Below, piece by piece: positions 25,404 to 34,879 of a DNA stretch of 64,000 bases. Source of the stretch: Foliimonas ilicis. Lineage in GTDB: Bacteria; Pseudomonadota; Alphaproteobacteria; Rhizobiales; Rhizobiaceae. Location of the stretch: positions 99,187 to 163,186 of the forward strand of contig NZ_JBDUUH010000014.1 in assembly GCF_039939195.1 (NCBI RefSeq), in the 5' to 3' direction. Position 1 is the first letter of the stretch; every line of letters starts with the position of its first letter. The position numbers and the translations under genes were made by a program. The notes beneath the pieces were generated by a model. The model was given only the letters and a program-made list of their open reading frames with translations, was not told where the DNA came from and did no database searches.

Positions 25404-26630
25404 ATGTCAGCTTCGCAGCCTGCCCAGAGTGCCACCAGACACGTTCCGTGGCTCATCATCATTTGCGGCTGCATCATCGCCGCGCTGACCTTTGGTCCTC
25501 GTTCGGCGATGGGCTTCTTCCAGGTGCCGATGCTCGCCGAAAAAGGCTGGGACCGCACGACGTTCGGCCTCGCAATGGCTTTTCAGAACCTGGCCTGGGG
25601 GTTGAGCTTGCCGTTCTTCGGCGCAATCGCCGATCGTTACGGAAGCTGGCGCGTGCTGTCGCTCGGTGGCATCCTTTACGCGCTCGGCCTTTATCTCATG
25701 GCAAACGCGACAACGCCGACCATGCTGCATATCGGCGGCGGCATGCTTGTCGGCATGGGCGTTGCAGCCGGTTCGTTCAGCATCGTGCTTGCTGCGTTTG
25801 CACGGCACACCCCGCCGGAGAGCCGTTCCATCGTGTTCGGCATCGGCACTGCCGCCGGTTCAGCCGGCATGTTCCTGTTTGCGCCGATCAGCCAGGGGTT
25901 GATCGACGCATATGGCTGGTCCGACAGCCTCGTCTATCTGGGCATCGCGATGCTGGTGATTCCGCTTTTGGCCATCCCGCTTGCAGGCAGAGGACAAACC
26001 TCGCAGGCGGCAATCCAGCAGACGCTTGGACAGGCTTTGCGCGAAGCACTCGGCCACCGCAGCTACATGCTGCTTCTATCGGGCTTTTTCGTATGCGGCT
26101 TTCAGGTCGCCTTCATTACCGCCCATTTCCCCGCCTATCTCGGCGATCTCGGCATGGAGCCGCGTTATGCGGTGATCGCGCTGGCGCTTATCGGCTTTTT
26201 CAACATCATCGGCTCGCTCGCCGCAGGCTTCATCAGCCAGAAATATTCCAAGCCGATCTTTCTCGTCTGGATCTATCTCGCCCGCTCGGTCGTGGTGACA
26301 GCGTTCCTGCTTCTTCCGAAGACGCCAACCAGCGTTATCATATTCTCCATCGCCATGGGCCTGCTGTGGCTCTCGACCGTGCCGCCAACGAATTCGCTCG
26401 TCGCGATCATGTTCGGCACGCGTTATCTCGGCATGCTCGGCGGCGTGATCTTCCTGTCGCACCAGATCGGCTCTTTCCTCGGCGTCTGGCTCGGCGGCTA
26501 TCTCTACGACCATTTCGGCACGTATGATCCGGTCTGGTGGCTGGGCGTGGCGCTCGGCGTATTTGCCGCGATCGTCCATTGGCCGATCAAGGAGAAGCCG
26601 GTGGAGAGGTTGGAGTTGGCTGGGGCTTAG
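25404..26630 (+). CDS. Major facilitator superfamily transporter
   Basis: A 408-residue membrane protein with twelve predicted helices; the loop between helices 2 and 3 carries the MFS signature as ADRYGSWRVL. The pattern FFQVPMLAEKGWDRTTFGLA and the closing YDHFGTYDPVWW fit the oxalate/monocarboxylate-like branch (OFA/MCT type), though the substrate is not known. The start at 25404 has AAGGAA nine bases upstream; an earlier in-frame ATG at 25308 adds residues with no membrane-protein look. Confidence 0.85.
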   Translation: MSASQPAQSATRHVPWLIIICGCIIAALTFGPRSAMGFFQVPMLAEKGWDRTTFGLAMAFQNLAWGLSLPFFGAIADRYGSWRVLSLGGILYALGLYLMANATTPTMLHIGGGMLVGMGVAAGSFSIVLAAFARHTPPESRSIVFGIGTAAGSAGMFLFAPISQGLIDAYGWSDSLVYLGIAMLVIPLLAIPLAGRGQTSQAAIQQTLGQALREALGHRSYMLLLSGFFVCGFQVAFITAHFPAYLGDLGMEPRYAVIALALIGFFNIIGSLAAGFISQKYSKPIFLVWIYLARSVVVTAFLLLPKTPTSVIIFSIAMGLLWLSTVPPTNSLVAIMFGTRYLGMLGGVIFLSHQIGSFLGVWLGGYLYDHFGTYDPVWWLGVALGVFAAIVHWPIKEKPVERLELAGA

Positions 26631-26658
26631 GCAACTTGGAGAGGGTCAGCTCTACGTT

Positions 26659-26810
26659 GCCCCCCTCTGTCCTGCCGGACATCTCCCCCACGGGTGGGGA
26701 GATTGGCCCTCATCCATGATTTCGCCAGTCGTCGAAGGTTTAGAAGCGTCGAAACCAACTGCCAATCTCCCCACCTGTGGGGGAGATGTCCGGCAGGACA
26801 GAGGGGGGCG
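26659..26810. repeat. Two-armed palindromic intergenic element, copy 4 of 6
   Basis: Arms at 26659-26707 and 26761-26810 with about 53 bases between them, the shortest spacer. Core subtype CACGGG/CACCTG. It lies between the convergent ends of the MFS and recO genes, where a two-way terminator would be useful. Confidence 0.85.
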
Positions 26811-26828
26811 TGACGGAACGCCAACCTT

Positions 26829-27572
26829 CTAAGCCGCACTCTGCGCCGCATAATACCGACGCAAAGCGCTCAAAAATCCACCACGTGCTTCCGGCTCCAT
26901 CATGCCGCGCGGTTCATAAACGTGGCGGAACAGGAAGAAACCCGTCAGCCGAAATGCATCTTCGATCGAGGCCATGTCCGCCTGCAGCGGCGAGCCTCGC
27001 AACAGGAACGAAGGCAGTGCCAGCATCTTGTCGTGCCAAGGCGCCCCGGCGTCGCGCGACACCGCCCTACCCGATTTGGGCGAGACGTAGCTTAAATTCT
27101 CGCGGATGCCGGTCGCAGCGCATTGCGTGAGATCAAGTCCGAAGCCCAGTTCTTCCAGAACCAGAATTTCGAAGCGCACGACAAGTTCGCCAGCGCTCGC
27201 TGGATCGTCCAGATTCTCGATGAGGATCAACAGTGTTTCGTAAAGCCCGATATGCGGATCACGTTCGGGCAGAAGGCGCAGGAGGGCGGCAAGGGTTTGG
27301 AGGCCGTAGACGGCGCATGCGCTGTCGAACAGCCGTGCCGCGTTTAGTTCCAGCCCTTCGACCTGGAACGTACCCATATGTTCATCAAGCCGGGCGCGCC
27401 AGACCAAATTGACACGGTTTCCGGCCTGCAGAACCGGCTGCTGCTTTCGTGAGCGGCCGCCGCGTACAAGGCCAAGATGGCGGCCATGCGCGCGCGTCAT
27501 CACTTCAAGGATGACGCTGGTTTCGCCATGCTTGCGCGTGCCCAGGATTATGCCTTCGTCGCGCCATTCCAT
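26829..27572 (-). CDS. recO: DNA repair protein RecO
   Basis: A 247-residue mediator that loads RecA with RecR during recombinational repair. The N-terminal OB fold begins MEWRDEGIILGTRKHGETSV and the loop RGGRSRKQQPVLQAGN is typical. The C-terminal helical part follows (VLEELGFGLDLTQCAATG). It ends the lepB-rnc-era-recO block, 18 bases after era. Confidence 0.93.
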   Translation of the reverse strand: MEWRDEGIILGTRKHGETSVILEVMTRAHGRHLGLVRGGRSRKQQPVLQAGNRVNLVWRARLDEHMGTFQVEGLELNAARLFDSACAVYGLQTLAALLRLLPERDPHIGLYETLLILIENLDDPASAGELVVRFEILVLEELGFGLDLTQCAATGIRENLSYVSPKSGRAVSRDAGAPWHDKMLALPSFLLRGSPLQADMASIEDAFRLTGFFLFRHVYEPRGMMEPEARGGFLSALRRYYAAQSAA

Positions 27573-27590
27573 GAGGACTAGTGTGAACCC

Positions 27591-28511
27591 TCAGTGCGGG
27601 AATTCAAGTCCCATCTCGCGGTAACGTTCCGGGTCATCGCCCCAGTTTTCACGCACCTTCACGAACAGGAAGAGATGGACCTTCTGTTCGAGAATTTGGG
27701 CCAGATCCTGGCGGGACGACTGGCCGATGGCACGGATCGTCTCGCCCTTATGGCCAAGCACGATCTTCTTCTGGCTGTCGCGTTCGACATAGATGACCTG
27801 TTCGACCCGGACCGAACCGTCGGTCTTTTCTTCCCATTTTTCGGTTTCGACATGGGACGAATAGGGAAGCTCCTGATGCAGCCTCAGATAAAGCTTTTCG
27901 CGGGTGATTTCGGCTGCAAGCTGGCGCATCGGCAGATCGGAAAGCTGATCTTCCGGGTAATACCAAGGGCCGACCGGCAAGGTTTTTGCGAGATAGCCAA
28001 GCAAATCCTGGCAGCCGGAGCCGGTGAGCGCCGACACCATGAAGGTCTGGTCGAAGGCGACGCGGGCGTTTGCGGCGGACGTCAGCTCCAGCAGCGCTTC
28101 GGGACGCACACGGTCGACCTTGTTCAGCACGAGAACCTTCGGCTGGCGAACATCGATCAGGCTTTCCAGAATGGCGTTCGCATCGCCCTTGATGCCGCGC
28201 TCGGCATCGATCAGCACCAGAATGATGTCGGCGTCTTTCGCGCCAACCCATGCGGTGGTGACCATTGCCTTGTCGAGCCTGCGGCGCGGCTTGAAAATGC
28301 CGGGCGTATCGACAAGCACGATCTGCGCATTGTCGTGCGTGGCGATGCCGCGCACAAGAGCGCGCGTCGTCTGCACCTTATGCGTGACGATCGAAACCTT
28401 CGCGCCGACCAGACGGTTGACGAGCGTGGACTTGCCCGCATTGGGCGCGCCGATCAGCGCCACGAAACCTGAGTGGGTCGCCGGTGCAGTATTTTCTTCT
28501 GTCGCGGTCAC
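27591..28511 (-). CDS. era: GTPase Era
   Basis: A 306-residue GTPase for 16S rRNA maturation and 30S assembly. G1 is GAPNAGKST, G3 is DTPG (VLVDTPGIF), G4 is NKVD; the C-terminal KH domain includes HKGETIRAIGQSSRQDLAQI. Its start overlaps the rnc stop by ATGA, as in the common rnc-era operon. Confidence 0.97.
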   Translation of the reverse strand: MTATEENTAPATHSGFVALIGAPNAGKSTLVNRLVGAKVSIVTHKVQTTRALVRGIATHDNAQIVLVDTPGIFKPRRRLDKAMVTTAWVGAKDADIILVLIDAERGIKGDANAILESLIDVRQPKVLVLNKVDRVRPEALLELTSAANARVAFDQTFMVSALTGSGCQDLLGYLAKTLPVGPWYYPEDQLSDLPMRQLAAEITREKLYLRLHQELPYSSHVETEKWEEKTDGSVRVEQVIYVERDSQKKIVLGHKGETIRAIGQSSRQDLAQILEQKVHLFLFVKVRENWGDDPERYREMGLEFPH

Positions 28512-29230
28512 GGTCTATCCTTTTCACTGCCCCAGACGCCTTCGCGCGTGAGCAAGGCGGTCGCAGCCACCTGTTCTGCTTCGCGCTTCGAGCGCCCCGT
28601 GCCCTTTTCGGGCTGGAATGCACCGACCGTCACGCTCACGCTGAACAGCGGATCGTGGTCGGGGCCTTCCCGGCTTTCAATAACATATATTGGAACGGCA
28701 GCGGCAATCTGATGCGCCCATTCCTGCAATGCGGTCTTGGCGTCGCGGCGCGCGGCACCCGATGCCTGCGAGCGCTTTGTCCAATAACGTTCGATGAAGG
28801 TGCGCGCCGCATCCAGCCCGCCTTCGAGATAGATGGCGGCAATCAGCGATTCCAGCGCGTCGGCACGAATGTTGATGCGCTTTCGCCCGCCGAGCGATTT
28901 CACCTCGTTGCCGGCGCGGATCATGTCCGGCAGGCCGATTTCGTCGGCAATATCGGCCAGCACTTCGGCATTGACCAGCGCATTGAGGCGCACCGAAAGC
29001 TCACCCTCCGGCGCCTCAGGAAACGCCTTGAACAGCATGTCCGCAACGATCAGCCCAAGCACGCGGTCGCCCAGAAACTCAAAGCGTTCGTAATCCAGCC
29101 CGCCACGCGCACCGCGCGCACTGGCATGGGTCAGCGCGCTCTGGAGCTTTTCGTGGTTGCGGAAAATATGGCCCGTACGCTCGCCGAGAACTTCCGCGAG
29201 CGCTGCACCGGACAGCCGTTTGAAAACCAT
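28508..29230 (-). CDS. rnc: Ribonuclease III
   Basis: A 240-residue double-strand RNA endonuclease. The catalytic signature ERFEFLGDRVLGL is at about residues 44-56, with the second acidic site in ADALESLIAAIYLEGG; the C-terminal dsRNA-binding domain (about 160-232) ends KREAEQVAATALL. It follows lepB by 3 bases and overlaps era. Confidence 0.97.
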   Translation of the reverse strand: MVFKRLSGAALAEVLGERTGHIFRNHEKLQSALTHASARGARGGLDYERFEFLGDRVLGLIVADMLFKAFPEAPEGELSVRLNALVNAEVLADIADEIGLPDMIRAGNEVKSLGGRKRINIRADALESLIAAIYLEGGLDAARTFIERYWTKRSQASGAARRDAKTALQEWAHQIAAAVPIYVIESREGPDHDPLFSVSVTVGAFQPEKGTGRSKREAEQVAATALLTREGVWGSEKDRP

Positions 29231-29233
29231 CGT

Positions 29234-29983
29234 CTACCGCACGAAGGTCAGCAGGCGCGACGGACGCAGATCGGCCGGCCAGTTCCAGATTTCCAGCGGG
29301 CTGGAGCCGCCGGCAATCGAGAAGAAGATGATGTTGGCGCGCCCGACGAGATTTTCCTCCGGCACGAAGCCGACCGAGAAGCGGCTGTCGCTGGAATTGT
29401 CGCGGTTGTCGCCCATCATGAAATAATGACCTTCAGGCACGACGAATTCGCGCGTGTTATCGCCAATGCCGTTCGGGGTCAGGTCGAGCGTGTTGTAGGA
29501 GACGCCGTTCGGCAGCGTCTCGCGATACACATCGACCGGGCGATCGACTTCGGTGATGTCGGGATTGGTGATCTGGTCCACCTTTTCGCGCGGCACCGCC
29601 TCGCCATTGATGAACACCTGACCTTCGCGCATCTGCACCGTGTCGCCCGGCATGCCGATGACACGCTTGATGTAATCGATCGCAGTGTTCGGCGGGAATT
29701 TGAAGACGACAACGTCACCGCGCTCAGGCGGGCTGCCCCAGATGCGGCCCGAAAACAGATTTGGCGAGAAAGGCAGCGAATGGCGCGAATAGCCGTAAGC
29801 CCATTTCGTCACGAAGAGATAATCGCCTTCCAGAAGCGTCGGGCGCATCGAGCCGGACGGAATGGAGAATGGCTGGAACAGCAGCGTGCGAATGACCAGC
29901 GCCAGAATAAGCGCCTGGACGATGACATTGACGGTCTCGCCAAGTCCGCCCGATTTCTTCTCTCGTTTTTCAGCCACGCTCAT
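29234..29983 (-). CDS. lepB: Signal peptidase I
   Basis: A 249-residue inner-membrane protease that cleaves Sec and Tat signal peptides. One N-terminal membrane helix (about 18-36), the Ser nucleophile S45 in PSGSMRPTL, the general base K106 in DYIKRVIGMPGD, and the conserved GDNRDNSSDSR block near residue 195 are all present. First gene of the run that continues into rnc, era and recO; 92 bases separate it from acpS. Confidence 0.96.
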   Translation of the reverse strand: MSVAEKREKKSGGLGETVNVIVQALILALVIRTLLFQPFSIPSGSMRPTLLEGDYLFVTKWAYGYSRHSLPFSPNLFSGRIWGSPPERGDVVVFKFPPNTAIDYIKRVIGMPGDTVQMREGQVFINGEAVPREKVDQITNPDITEVDRPVDVYRETLPNGVSYNTLDLTPNGIGDNTREFVVPEGHYFMMGDNRDNSSDSRFSVGFVPEENLVGRANIIFFSIAGGSSPLEIWNWPADLRPSRLLTFVR

Positions 29984-30075
29984 TACGTCCTCAATTGTGC
30001 GTCCGGGTTATAAGGGCTCGCAGCGCAGGGAGCAACGGAGCGGAAGGCCGAAAAACCCGAAGAAAATGGCCTTTA

Positions 30076-30474
30076 TCAGACCGGAATAGCCTCGATGATG
30101 ACGAAAGCCTGCGCCAGCGGATAATCGTCGGTTATGGTGAGATGGACCGAGGCGCGGTGGCCCTTCGGCAGCATCGAATGCAGCTTCTTGGCCGCGCCAC
30201 CGGTCAAATGCATGGTCGGCTTGCCGCCGGGAAGATTGACGACACCCATATCGCGCCAGAAAACGCCCTGCGACATGCCGGTGCCGAGCGCTTTCGAACA
30301 GGCTTCCTTGGCCGCGAAACGCTTGGCGTAAGAGGCAGCGCGCTCCTTGCGCCGCTCCGACCGTGCCTGTTCGATATCGGTGAAAACACGCGCCTTGAAG
30401 CGCTCGCCATGGCGCTCCAGCGTCTTTTCAATCCGCCTGATGTCGATCAGATCACTGCCGATGCCGAGGATCAT
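30076..30474 (-). CDS. acpS: Holo-[acyl-carrier-protein] synthase
   Basis: A 132-residue phosphopantetheinyl transferase that activates acyl carrier protein. Mg-binding Asp is in GIGSDLIDIRRIE (residues 4-16) and the Glu/Lys site is FAAKEACSKALGTG. I chose the ATG at 30474 (MILGIGSD), since the in-frame extension upstream runs into a palindromic repeat arm. It precedes lepB, in line with the usual clustering with lepB-rnc-era-recO. Confidence 0.95.
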   Translation of the reverse strand: MILGIGSDLIDIRRIEKTLERHGERFKARVFTDIEQARSERRKERAASYAKRFAAKEACSKALGTGMSQGVFWRDMGVVNLPGGKPTMHLTGGAAKKLHSMLPKGHRASVHLTITDDYPLAQAFVIIEAIPV

Positions 30475-30506
30475 TTCGCGAACCTCACCTCGTTTTTGCC
30501 CGTCAA

Positions 30507-30666
30507 CACCCCCCTCTGCCCTGCCGGGCATCTCCCCCTCAAGGGGGGAGATTGGATGTCACGATGGCTTTTTTCAATCTTCACCGTTCCCACAAATATA
30601 CCTGCCGGACATGAAGTCTGATCTCCCCCCTTGAGGGGGAGATGGGCGGCAGCCCAGAGGGGGGTG
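30507..30666. repeat. Two-armed palindromic intergenic element, copy 5 of 6
   Basis: Arms at 30507-30555 and 30620-30666 with about 64 bases between them. Core subtype CTCAAGGGGG. It fills the gap between pyrE and acpS. The spacer also has a short CCTGCCGGACATG fragment of the arm sequence, a hint of internal rearrangement. Confidence 0.85.
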
Positions 30667-30683
30667 AGATGACAATTCATACG

Positions 30684-31262
30684 TTAAATATTCCGGCTGC
30701 CCGGCTTCACCGCCGGAATGGCTGCAAGTTCGGGCGGAATTGCGTCGGCAGGATAAGCCGGCACTTCATATTCGGCCAGCGAGATCAAAGGCACGCCGAC
30801 ATCGGTCTTGCCCGCAGAGCGATCGACGATACAGGCGGCTGCAACGACCTCGATGCCTATCTCGCGCATACACGTGATGGTTTCGCGGATCGACAGGCCG
30901 GTCGTGACGATATCTTCCACGATGACGACTTTGGCGGTCTTTTCCAGATCGAAGCGGCGCAGGCGGAAAATGCCGTTTTCGCGCTCGACCCAGACGGACG
31001 GCACGCCCAGATGACGCGATGTCTCGTAGGATGGAATGATGCCGCCGATTGCCGGACCGACAACGTAATCGATTTTGCCTGGAACCTCGGCCCGTATCTT
31101 CTGCGCCAGCGCGCGGCAGAGGATTTCGGTCTTGTCGGCATGCATGAAGACGCGCGCCTTTTGCAGGAAAAGGTTCGTGTGCAAGCCAGAGGTCAGCACG
31201 AAATGGCCCTCGAGAACGGCACCCGTCTCGCGGAAAATGTCGATTACGTCTTCTGTCTTCAT
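30684..31262 (-). CDS. pyrE: Orotate phosphoribosyltransferase
   Basis: A 192-residue enzyme that makes orotidine monophosphate from orotate and PRPP. The PRPP loop VVIVEDIVTTGLS is at about 112-124, and VGPAIGGIIPSYE and the K-containing WVERENGIF block match the family. The ATG at 31262 (MKTEDVIDIF) is chosen; six upstream codons are in frame but run toward rsh. It follows rsh by 10 bases on the same strand. Confidence 0.95.
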   Translation of the reverse strand: MKTEDVIDIFRETGAVLEGHFVLTSGLHTNLFLQKARVFMHADKTEILCRALAQKIRAEVPGKIDYVVGPAIGGIIPSYETSRHLGVPSVWVERENGIFRLRRFDLEKTAKVVIVEDIVTTGLSIRETITCMREIGIEVVAAACIVDRSAGKTDVGVPLISLAEYEVPAYPADAIPPELAAIPAVKPGSRNI

Positions 31263-31272
31263 GCTTGCCCCA

Positions 31273-33492
31273 TCAACCATTTACGCGCCGCGCTTCGCTG
31301 ACGCTCGAATTTTCCTTGAGCTGAGAAATCAGCCGGTTCAGATGCTTGAGATCCCAGACTTCGAGATCGATCAGCATTTCCGTGAAGTCGGGCGCAGTGC
31401 GCAGCATCGACAAAGTGTGGATGTTCGCATCGTTGGATGCAACGACCTGCGTGATTTCTGCCAGCGATCCGGGTGCGTTTATCGCGGTCACCGACACGCG
31501 GGCCGGGAAACGCTCTTTTGTGTCCGTATCGATATCCCAGCGAATATCGATCCAGCGTTCGGGCTGGTCGTCGAAATCCTTCAGCGATGGCGACTGGATC
31601 GGATAGATGGTGATGCCCTCGCCCGGCTGGATGATGCCGACGATGCGGTCGCCCGGAACAGCTCCTTCCGGCGCGAAGCGCACCGGCAGATCGCCGCGAA
31701 TGCCGCGGATCGGCAAGGCGCCGGGTTCGGCTGGAGTGTCCTTCTTGGAGCGCCCCGGCAACTGGAACAGCATGCCCGCCGCGTTGCGGATTTTCGACCA
31801 GCCTTCTTCGCGCGGACGCGGCTGGGGCGTGACGCGCTCGTCCTTGAAGTCGGGATAAACGGCCTTCAGCACATCGGTCGATGACAGTTCGCCGCGACCG
31901 ACCGAGGTCAGAACGTCCTCGATGTCCTTGCGCGCCAGCCTGGGCAGAACCGGTTTCAGGCCCTCCTTCGAGAAGGTCTTGCCGGTTCGGGCAAAGGCAC
32001 GCTCGAGAATACGGATGCCGAGACCCGAATATTGCTTGCGGATGGCGTTCTTGGTGGCACGGCGGATCGCCGCCCTCGCCTTGCCGGTCACGACGATCGA
32101 TTCCCAGGCGGCAGGCGGCACCTGCGCCTTCGAGCGGATGATCTCCACCTCGTCGCCATTCTTCAATTCCGTGACCAGCGGCATGATGCGACCATTGACC
32201 TTGGCACCAACACAGGTGTCGCCGACATCGGTGTGCACCGCATAGGCGAAATCGATCGGCGTCGCACCGCGCGGCAGGGCGATGAGCATGCCCTTGGGCG
32301 TGAAGCAGAAAACCTGGTCCTGAAAGAGTTCGAGCTTGGTGTTTTCGAGGAAATCTTCCGGGTTGTCGCCTTCCGAAAGCTGCTCGATGGTGCGGCGAAG
32401 CCAGGCGTAGGCGTTCGTCTCCTTGGAGATTGCATGCTCCGCGCCATTCGACTTGCCGTTCGTGTCCTTGTAGATCGAATGCGCCGCCACGCCATATTCG
32501 GCAATGTCGTTCATCTCGCGGGTTCGGATCTGCAGTTCGACACGCTGGCGCGACGGACCGACGATGGTCGTGTGGATCGAGCGATAATCGTTCTGCTTGG
32601 GCGTCGAGATATAATCCTTGAAACGCCCCGGAACCATCGACCATGTTGTGTGGATGGCGCAAAGCGCGCGGTAGCAATCCTCGACCGTATCGACGACGAC
32701 ACGAAAGCCGAAGATGTCGGATAATTGCTCGAAGGAAAGCGCCTTGGTTTCCATCTTTCGGAACACCGACCAGGGCTTTTTCTGGCGGCTTTTGACGCTC
32801 GCCTTCAACTCGTATTTCGCGAACAGCTCGGACAGCGACTTCTCGATGTCACCCAAAACGCCCTCGCTGCGCGCAAGCATATTTGCCAGACGCGCGATGA
32901 CGGTCTCATAGGCTTCCGGGTTTATGTAGCGGAAGGAAAGCTCCTCAAGCTCTTCGCGCATGCCCTGCATACCCATGCGCCCTGCAAGCGGCGCGTAGAT
33001 ATCCATCGTCTCTTCGGCAATGCGCAACCGCTTGTGATCGGGCATATGATCGAGCGTGCGCATATTGTGCAGGCGGTCGGCAAGCTTGACCAGCAAGACA
33101 CGCACATCGTCGGAAATTGCCAGAAGCAGTTTGCGGAGGTTCTCGGCCTGCTCGGCCTTTTTGGACACCAGATCGAGCTTCTTGAGCTTGGTCAGTCCTT
33201 CGACCAGCTTGCCCATGTCCTCGCCGAAAAGCTCGTCGATTTCCTGCCTTGTGGCGGTCGTGTCCTCGATCGTGTCGTGGAGCAGCGCAACGGCAATCGT
33301 CGCCTCGTCCATCTTCATGTCGGTAAGGATGGCGGCGACTTCCAGCGGATGGGAAAAATAGGGATCGCCGGACGCCCGCTTCTGATGCCCATGCTTTTGC
33401 ATGGCATAGACATAAGCTTTGTTCAGCAGCGCCTCATTCACGTCAGGCTTGTAGCGCTGAACGCGCTCGACAAGCTCGTATTGACGCATCAT
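31273..33492 (-). CDS. rsh: Bifunctional (p)ppGpp synthetase/hydrolase
   Basis: A 739-residue RelA/SpoT protein controlling the stringent response. The hydrolase HD site is intact (VALLHDTIEDT near residue 70, with HPLEVAAIL before it). The synthetase region has YRSIHTTIVGP and the RFKDYISTPK motif; the RxKD form is the one found in bifunctional enzymes. TGS (about 380-440) and C-terminal ACT (about 660-735) domains follow. Start at MMRQYELVERVQRYKPDVNE as in rhizobial/Brucella Rsh, seven codons inside the longest frame. Lies between rpoZ upstream and pyrE downstream on one strand. Confidence 0.96.
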   Translation of the reverse strand: MMRQYELVERVQRYKPDVNEALLNKAYVYAMQKHGHQKRASGDPYFSHPLEVAAILTDMKMDEATIAVALLHDTIEDTTATRQEIDELFGEDMGKLVEGLTKLKKLDLVSKKAEQAENLRKLLLAISDDVRVLLVKLADRLHNMRTLDHMPDHKRLRIAEETMDIYAPLAGRMGMQGMREELEELSFRYINPEAYETVIARLANMLARSEGVLGDIEKSLSELFAKYELKASVKSRQKKPWSVFRKMETKALSFEQLSDIFGFRVVVDTVEDCYRALCAIHTTWSMVPGRFKDYISTPKQNDYRSIHTTIVGPSRQRVELQIRTREMNDIAEYGVAAHSIYKDTNGKSNGAEHAISKETNAYAWLRRTIEQLSEGDNPEDFLENTKLELFQDQVFCFTPKGMLIALPRGATPIDFAYAVHTDVGDTCVGAKVNGRIMPLVTELKNGDEVEIIRSKAQVPPAAWESIVVTGKARAAIRRATKNAIRKQYSGLGIRILERAFARTGKTFSKEGLKPVLPRLARKDIEDVLTSVGRGELSSTDVLKAVYPDFKDERVTPQPRPREEGWSKIRNAAGMLFQLPGRSKKDTPAEPGALPIRGIRGDLPVRFAPEGAVPGDRIVGIIQPGEGITIYPIQSPSLKDFDDQPERWIDIRWDIDTDTKERFPARVSVTAINAPGSLAEITQVVASNDANIHTLSMLRTAPDFTEMLIDLEVWDLKHLNRLISQLKENSSVSEARRVNG

Positions 33493-33570
33493 GGGCAGTT
33501 TCCCGTAGACCAAAAAGAATCATGCGCCGCATCGTTGGATACGGCGCATGTCATAAATAGCCACGAAACC

Positions 33571-33593
33571 CCCGTCGCGGAAGGCGGCGGGGC
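33571..33593 (-). terminator. Hairpin after rpoZ, possible terminator or attenuator
   Basis: Read on the minus strand, CCCCGCCGC pairs with GCGACGGGG (one mismatch) around a CTTCC loop, followed by GTTTCGT, a weak T-rich tail. It lies 10 bases after the rpoZ stop and 78 bases before the rsh start, so it may partly separate the two genes. Confidence 0.5.
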
Positions 33594-33602
33594 CTCTAAA
33601 TA

Positions 33603-34004
33603 TCAGTAATCGTCGCTTTTTTCGGGTGCAACGAGGCCTTCGATGCCTGCCAGAAGGTCTTCTTCGGTCATGCGGTCGAAAGTGACATTCTCTTCACCGT
33701 CTTCAGCGGTAGCCGAAGCAGTCGCGTCGGTCGAACCATCGGCGATTTCCGACGCATCGACTTCAGGCTCGTCAACTTCGACATGCTTCTGCAGCGAGTG
33801 GATCAGATCTTCCTTCAGATCGCCCGGCGAAAGGGTCTCATCGGCGATCTCGCGGAGCGCGACGACCGGGTTCTTGTCGTTGTCGCGATCGATCGTGATC
33901 GGGGCACCCTGCGAAATCAGACGGGCGCGATGGCCGGCCAGAAGCACGAGTTCGAAACGGTTATCGACCTTGTCGATGCAATCTTCAACGGTGACGCGGG
34001 CCAT
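33603..34004 (-). CDS. rpoZ: RNA polymerase omega subunit
   Basis: A 133-residue subunit. The N-terminal 60 residues are typical (MARVTVEDCIDKVDNRFELVLLA quoted in part, ARLISQGAPITIDRDNDKNP); the acidic C-terminal tail is usual in alphaproteobacteria. It stands upstream of rsh, a pairing seen in many proteobacteria. Confidence 0.95.
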   Translation of the reverse strand: MARVTVEDCIDKVDNRFELVLLAGHRARLISQGAPITIDRDNDKNPVVALREIADETLSPGDLKEDLIHSLQKHVEVDEPEVDASEIADGSTDATASATAEDGEENVTFDRMTEEDLLAGIEGLVAPEKSDDY

Positions 34005-34294
34005 TGATTGCCCCTTTCATACGTGATTTTTGTGAGAAACAGGCGCGCTCAATAACCTGAATGCGCTTGAAATACAAGCATCGAAGCGCACTGACCTGTG
34101 AGGCCTCCCGCCGCCTGCAGTAACCGAAACGCATGTGGACAACCACAAATTAGGCGGCCAGCAGCGAAATCCCTTGGAACACTATCGGTGCGCCGATAGT
34201 TTACAAAGCAGAATAGTTGAACGGGAAATTTTCAAGAAGAACCCGAATACGTCGTTTGAATTTTACCAACTCTATTTTTAAGGGAATGTTTTCG

Positions 34295-34873
34295 ATGTTT
34301 GACCCACGGGAGAAGATTGCGCTGTTTATAGACGGGGCCAATCTCTACGCAACGTCAAGATCGCTCGGCTTCGACATTGATTATCGCAAGCTGCTTTCGA
34401 GCTTTCAGAAACGCGGATATTTGTTGCGCGCCTATTACTACACCGCCCTTATCGAAGATCAGGAATATTCTTCGATCAGACCTTTGATCGACTGGCTCGA
34501 CTACAATGGTTTCAAGGTCGTGACCAAGCCCGCCAAGGAATTCACGGATTCGGCCGGACGCCGGAAGATCAAGGGCAATATGGACATCGAACTGGCCGTC
34601 GATGCACTGGAACTTGCCGATTCCGTCGATCACTATGTCATTTTCTCCGGGGATGGCGACTTTAGGACGCTCGTCGAGGCCTTGCAGAGACGCGGCAGGA
34701 AGGTCAGTATCGTTTCGACCATGGCATCGCAGCCGCCTATGATTTCAGATGATCTTCGCCGTCAGGCAGATCACTTCATCGATCTGGTGACGCTGAAGTC
34801 GGATATTGGCCGCGATCCTTCAGAACGTCCGCTTCGACGTCCTGACCCGGAAAACGAAGAAGACGACTACTGA
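34295..34873 (+). CDS. NYN-domain (LabA/DUF88) ribonuclease-like protein
   Basis: A 192-residue PIN-like protein. Acidic active-site residues are visible in ALFIDGANLYA (residues 9-19), in GNMDIELAVDAL and in FSGDGDFRTLVEAL, the pattern of NYN nucleases. Start at 34295 because AGGGA lies nine bases upstream; ATG codons at 34286 and 34217 are in frame but badly spaced. The uracil-DNA glycosylase gene starts 6 bases after its stop. RNA target unknown. Confidence 0.88.
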   Translation: MFDPREKIALFIDGANLYATSRSLGFDIDYRKLLSSFQKRGYLLRAYYYTALIEDQEYSSIRPLIDWLDYNGFKVVTKPAKEFTDSAGRRKIKGNMDIELAVDALELADSVDHYVIFSGDGDFRTLVEALQRRGRKVSIVSTMASQPPMISDDLRRQADHFIDLVTLKSDIGRDPSERPLRRPDPENEEDDY

Positions 34874-34879
34874 GGATAT

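Noticed and set aside
28484..30013. A 509-codon plus-strand frame across rnc and lepB
   Set aside because: Antisense to two genes with complete catalytic motifs; its translation has no known domain.
31259..32677. A 472-codon minus-strand frame inside rsh
   Set aside because: It is an out-of-frame reading of the rsh gene, whose HD and synthetase motifs are intact in the chosen frame.
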